DNA of 64,000 nt from Mordavella massiliensis (GTDB lineage: Bacteria; Bacillota; Clostridia; Lachnospirales; Lachnospiraceae). Location of the stretch: the NCBI RefSeq assembly GCF_016902415.1, contig NZ_JACJLV010000006.1:1-64000 (forward strand), given 5' to 3'. This document shows positions 63,712 through 64,000 of the stretch, one piece after another. The notes below the pieces were generated by a model. That model saw nothing but the letters and a program-made list of their open reading frames with translations. It was not told the DNA's origin and ran no database searches. A program made the translations under genes and the position numbers. The number at the start of each line of letters is the position of its first letter. The first letter of the stretch is position 1.

Positions 63712-64000
63712 CTACACTCCCTGCTCCCATTCTTTCTCCCGGAATCCCACCAGGACCCGTTCTTCTGTCACCAGGATGGGGCGCTTCACCAGCATGCCGT
63801 CCGTCGCCAGCAGGTCGTACTGCTCCTCCTCGCTCATCTTGGGAAGCTTGTCCTTTAACTGCATTTCCTTATAAAGATTTCCGCTGGTATTAAAGAAACG
63901 CTTCAGCGGAAGGCCGCTCTTTTCGTGCCATTTCTTCAATTCCTCCTTCGTCGGATTCTGCAGTTTGATATCTCTCTTCTCATAATCGATCCCCTGGCCG
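63712..64000 (-). CDS. ArsC/Spx-family protein, 5' end outside the window
   Basis: About 95 C-terminal residues of a protein whose start lies beyond position 64000. The visible part ([20 protein letters not shown], then [17 protein letters not shown] and [20 protein letters not shown]) is the arsenate reductase-like/Spx fold, including the RPI segment. The N-terminal Cys motif is not in view, so reductase or regulator cannot be decided. It is upstream of mntP in the same transcript. Confidence 0.9.
   Translation of the reverse strand, partial: GQGIDYEKRDIKLQNPTKEELKKWHEKSGLPLKRFFNTSGNLYKEMQLKDKLPKMSEEEQYDLLATDGMLVKRPILVTEERVLVGFREKEWEQGV

Overview
The window reads as a chromosomal segment of a spore-forming, low-to-mid GC Firmicute of the class Clostridia, most likely Lachnospiraceae (inference from gene content and protein style; no 16S is present). 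Evidence for this: a sporulation sigma factor K, a cotJABC spore-coat operon, CodY, Fur, a DUF5688 protein, IreB/DUF1292/RuvX and dprA-topA-codY neighbourhoods, and Shine-Dalgarno sites of the AGGAGG type before almost every gene. Most genes run on the minus strand. Gene density is high, and no gene-free stretch exceeds about 280 bases.

Layout. 0.05-10.1 kb: a division and cell wall (dcw) operon on the minus strand, mraZ-rsmH-ftsL-two class B PBPs-mraY-murD-ftsW-ftsQ, driven by a sigma-A promoter followed by a row of MraZ boxes. 10.2-14.1 kb: a small membrane protein, a DegV lipid-binding protein, a second FtsW/RodA glycosyltransferase and the divergent cotJABC operon. 14.1-21.5 kb: an accessory-looking metabolic cluster: a PucR-type regulator, a lone 2-hydroxyacyl-CoA dehydratase-family protein, a metNIQ-type ABC importer, an AEC carrier and a UroD-like methyltransferase. 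21.6-36.3 kb: housekeeping and transport genes, including HtrA, AlaX-ArgS, a flavin reductase-rubredoxin fusion, a GntR-ABC operon, AzlCD, tRNA-Arg(CCG), EF-P, a chorismate mutase-shikimate kinase fusion and a cell wall amidase. 36.3-48.5 kb: galM, guaB, groESL with CIRCE, codY, topA, dprA, comM and sigK. 48.7-52.0 kb: a GlnK/GlnL-like two-component system followed by a PTS-EIIC-like permease. 52.0-64 kb: a translation and RNA maintenance block (TrhP, TrmR, RNase J, MtaB, ThiI with its cysteine desulfurase, RsmE, PrmA), a Fur-DUF1292-RuvX-IreB run, a catalytically disabled HPr homologue, MntP and the end of an ArsC/Spx-family gene.

The most unusual signal is not a protein. Six near-perfect palindromes sit directly on or just after stop codons (about 10.16, 14.04, 28.33, 30.41, 47.86 and 53.93 kb). 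They are built from interchangeable modules: two core hairpins (GGGACGTAGACC type and GGGGACGGGGGATTT type) and two kinds of outer arm (ATGTGAACAAAATGTGAA type and a 22-base GGTACAGGG type that can be tandemly repeated). They look like one family of dispersed, stop-codon-targeted palindromic elements, and some may act as terminators. The 14-21 kb cluster is the best candidate for an uncharacterised metabolic system.
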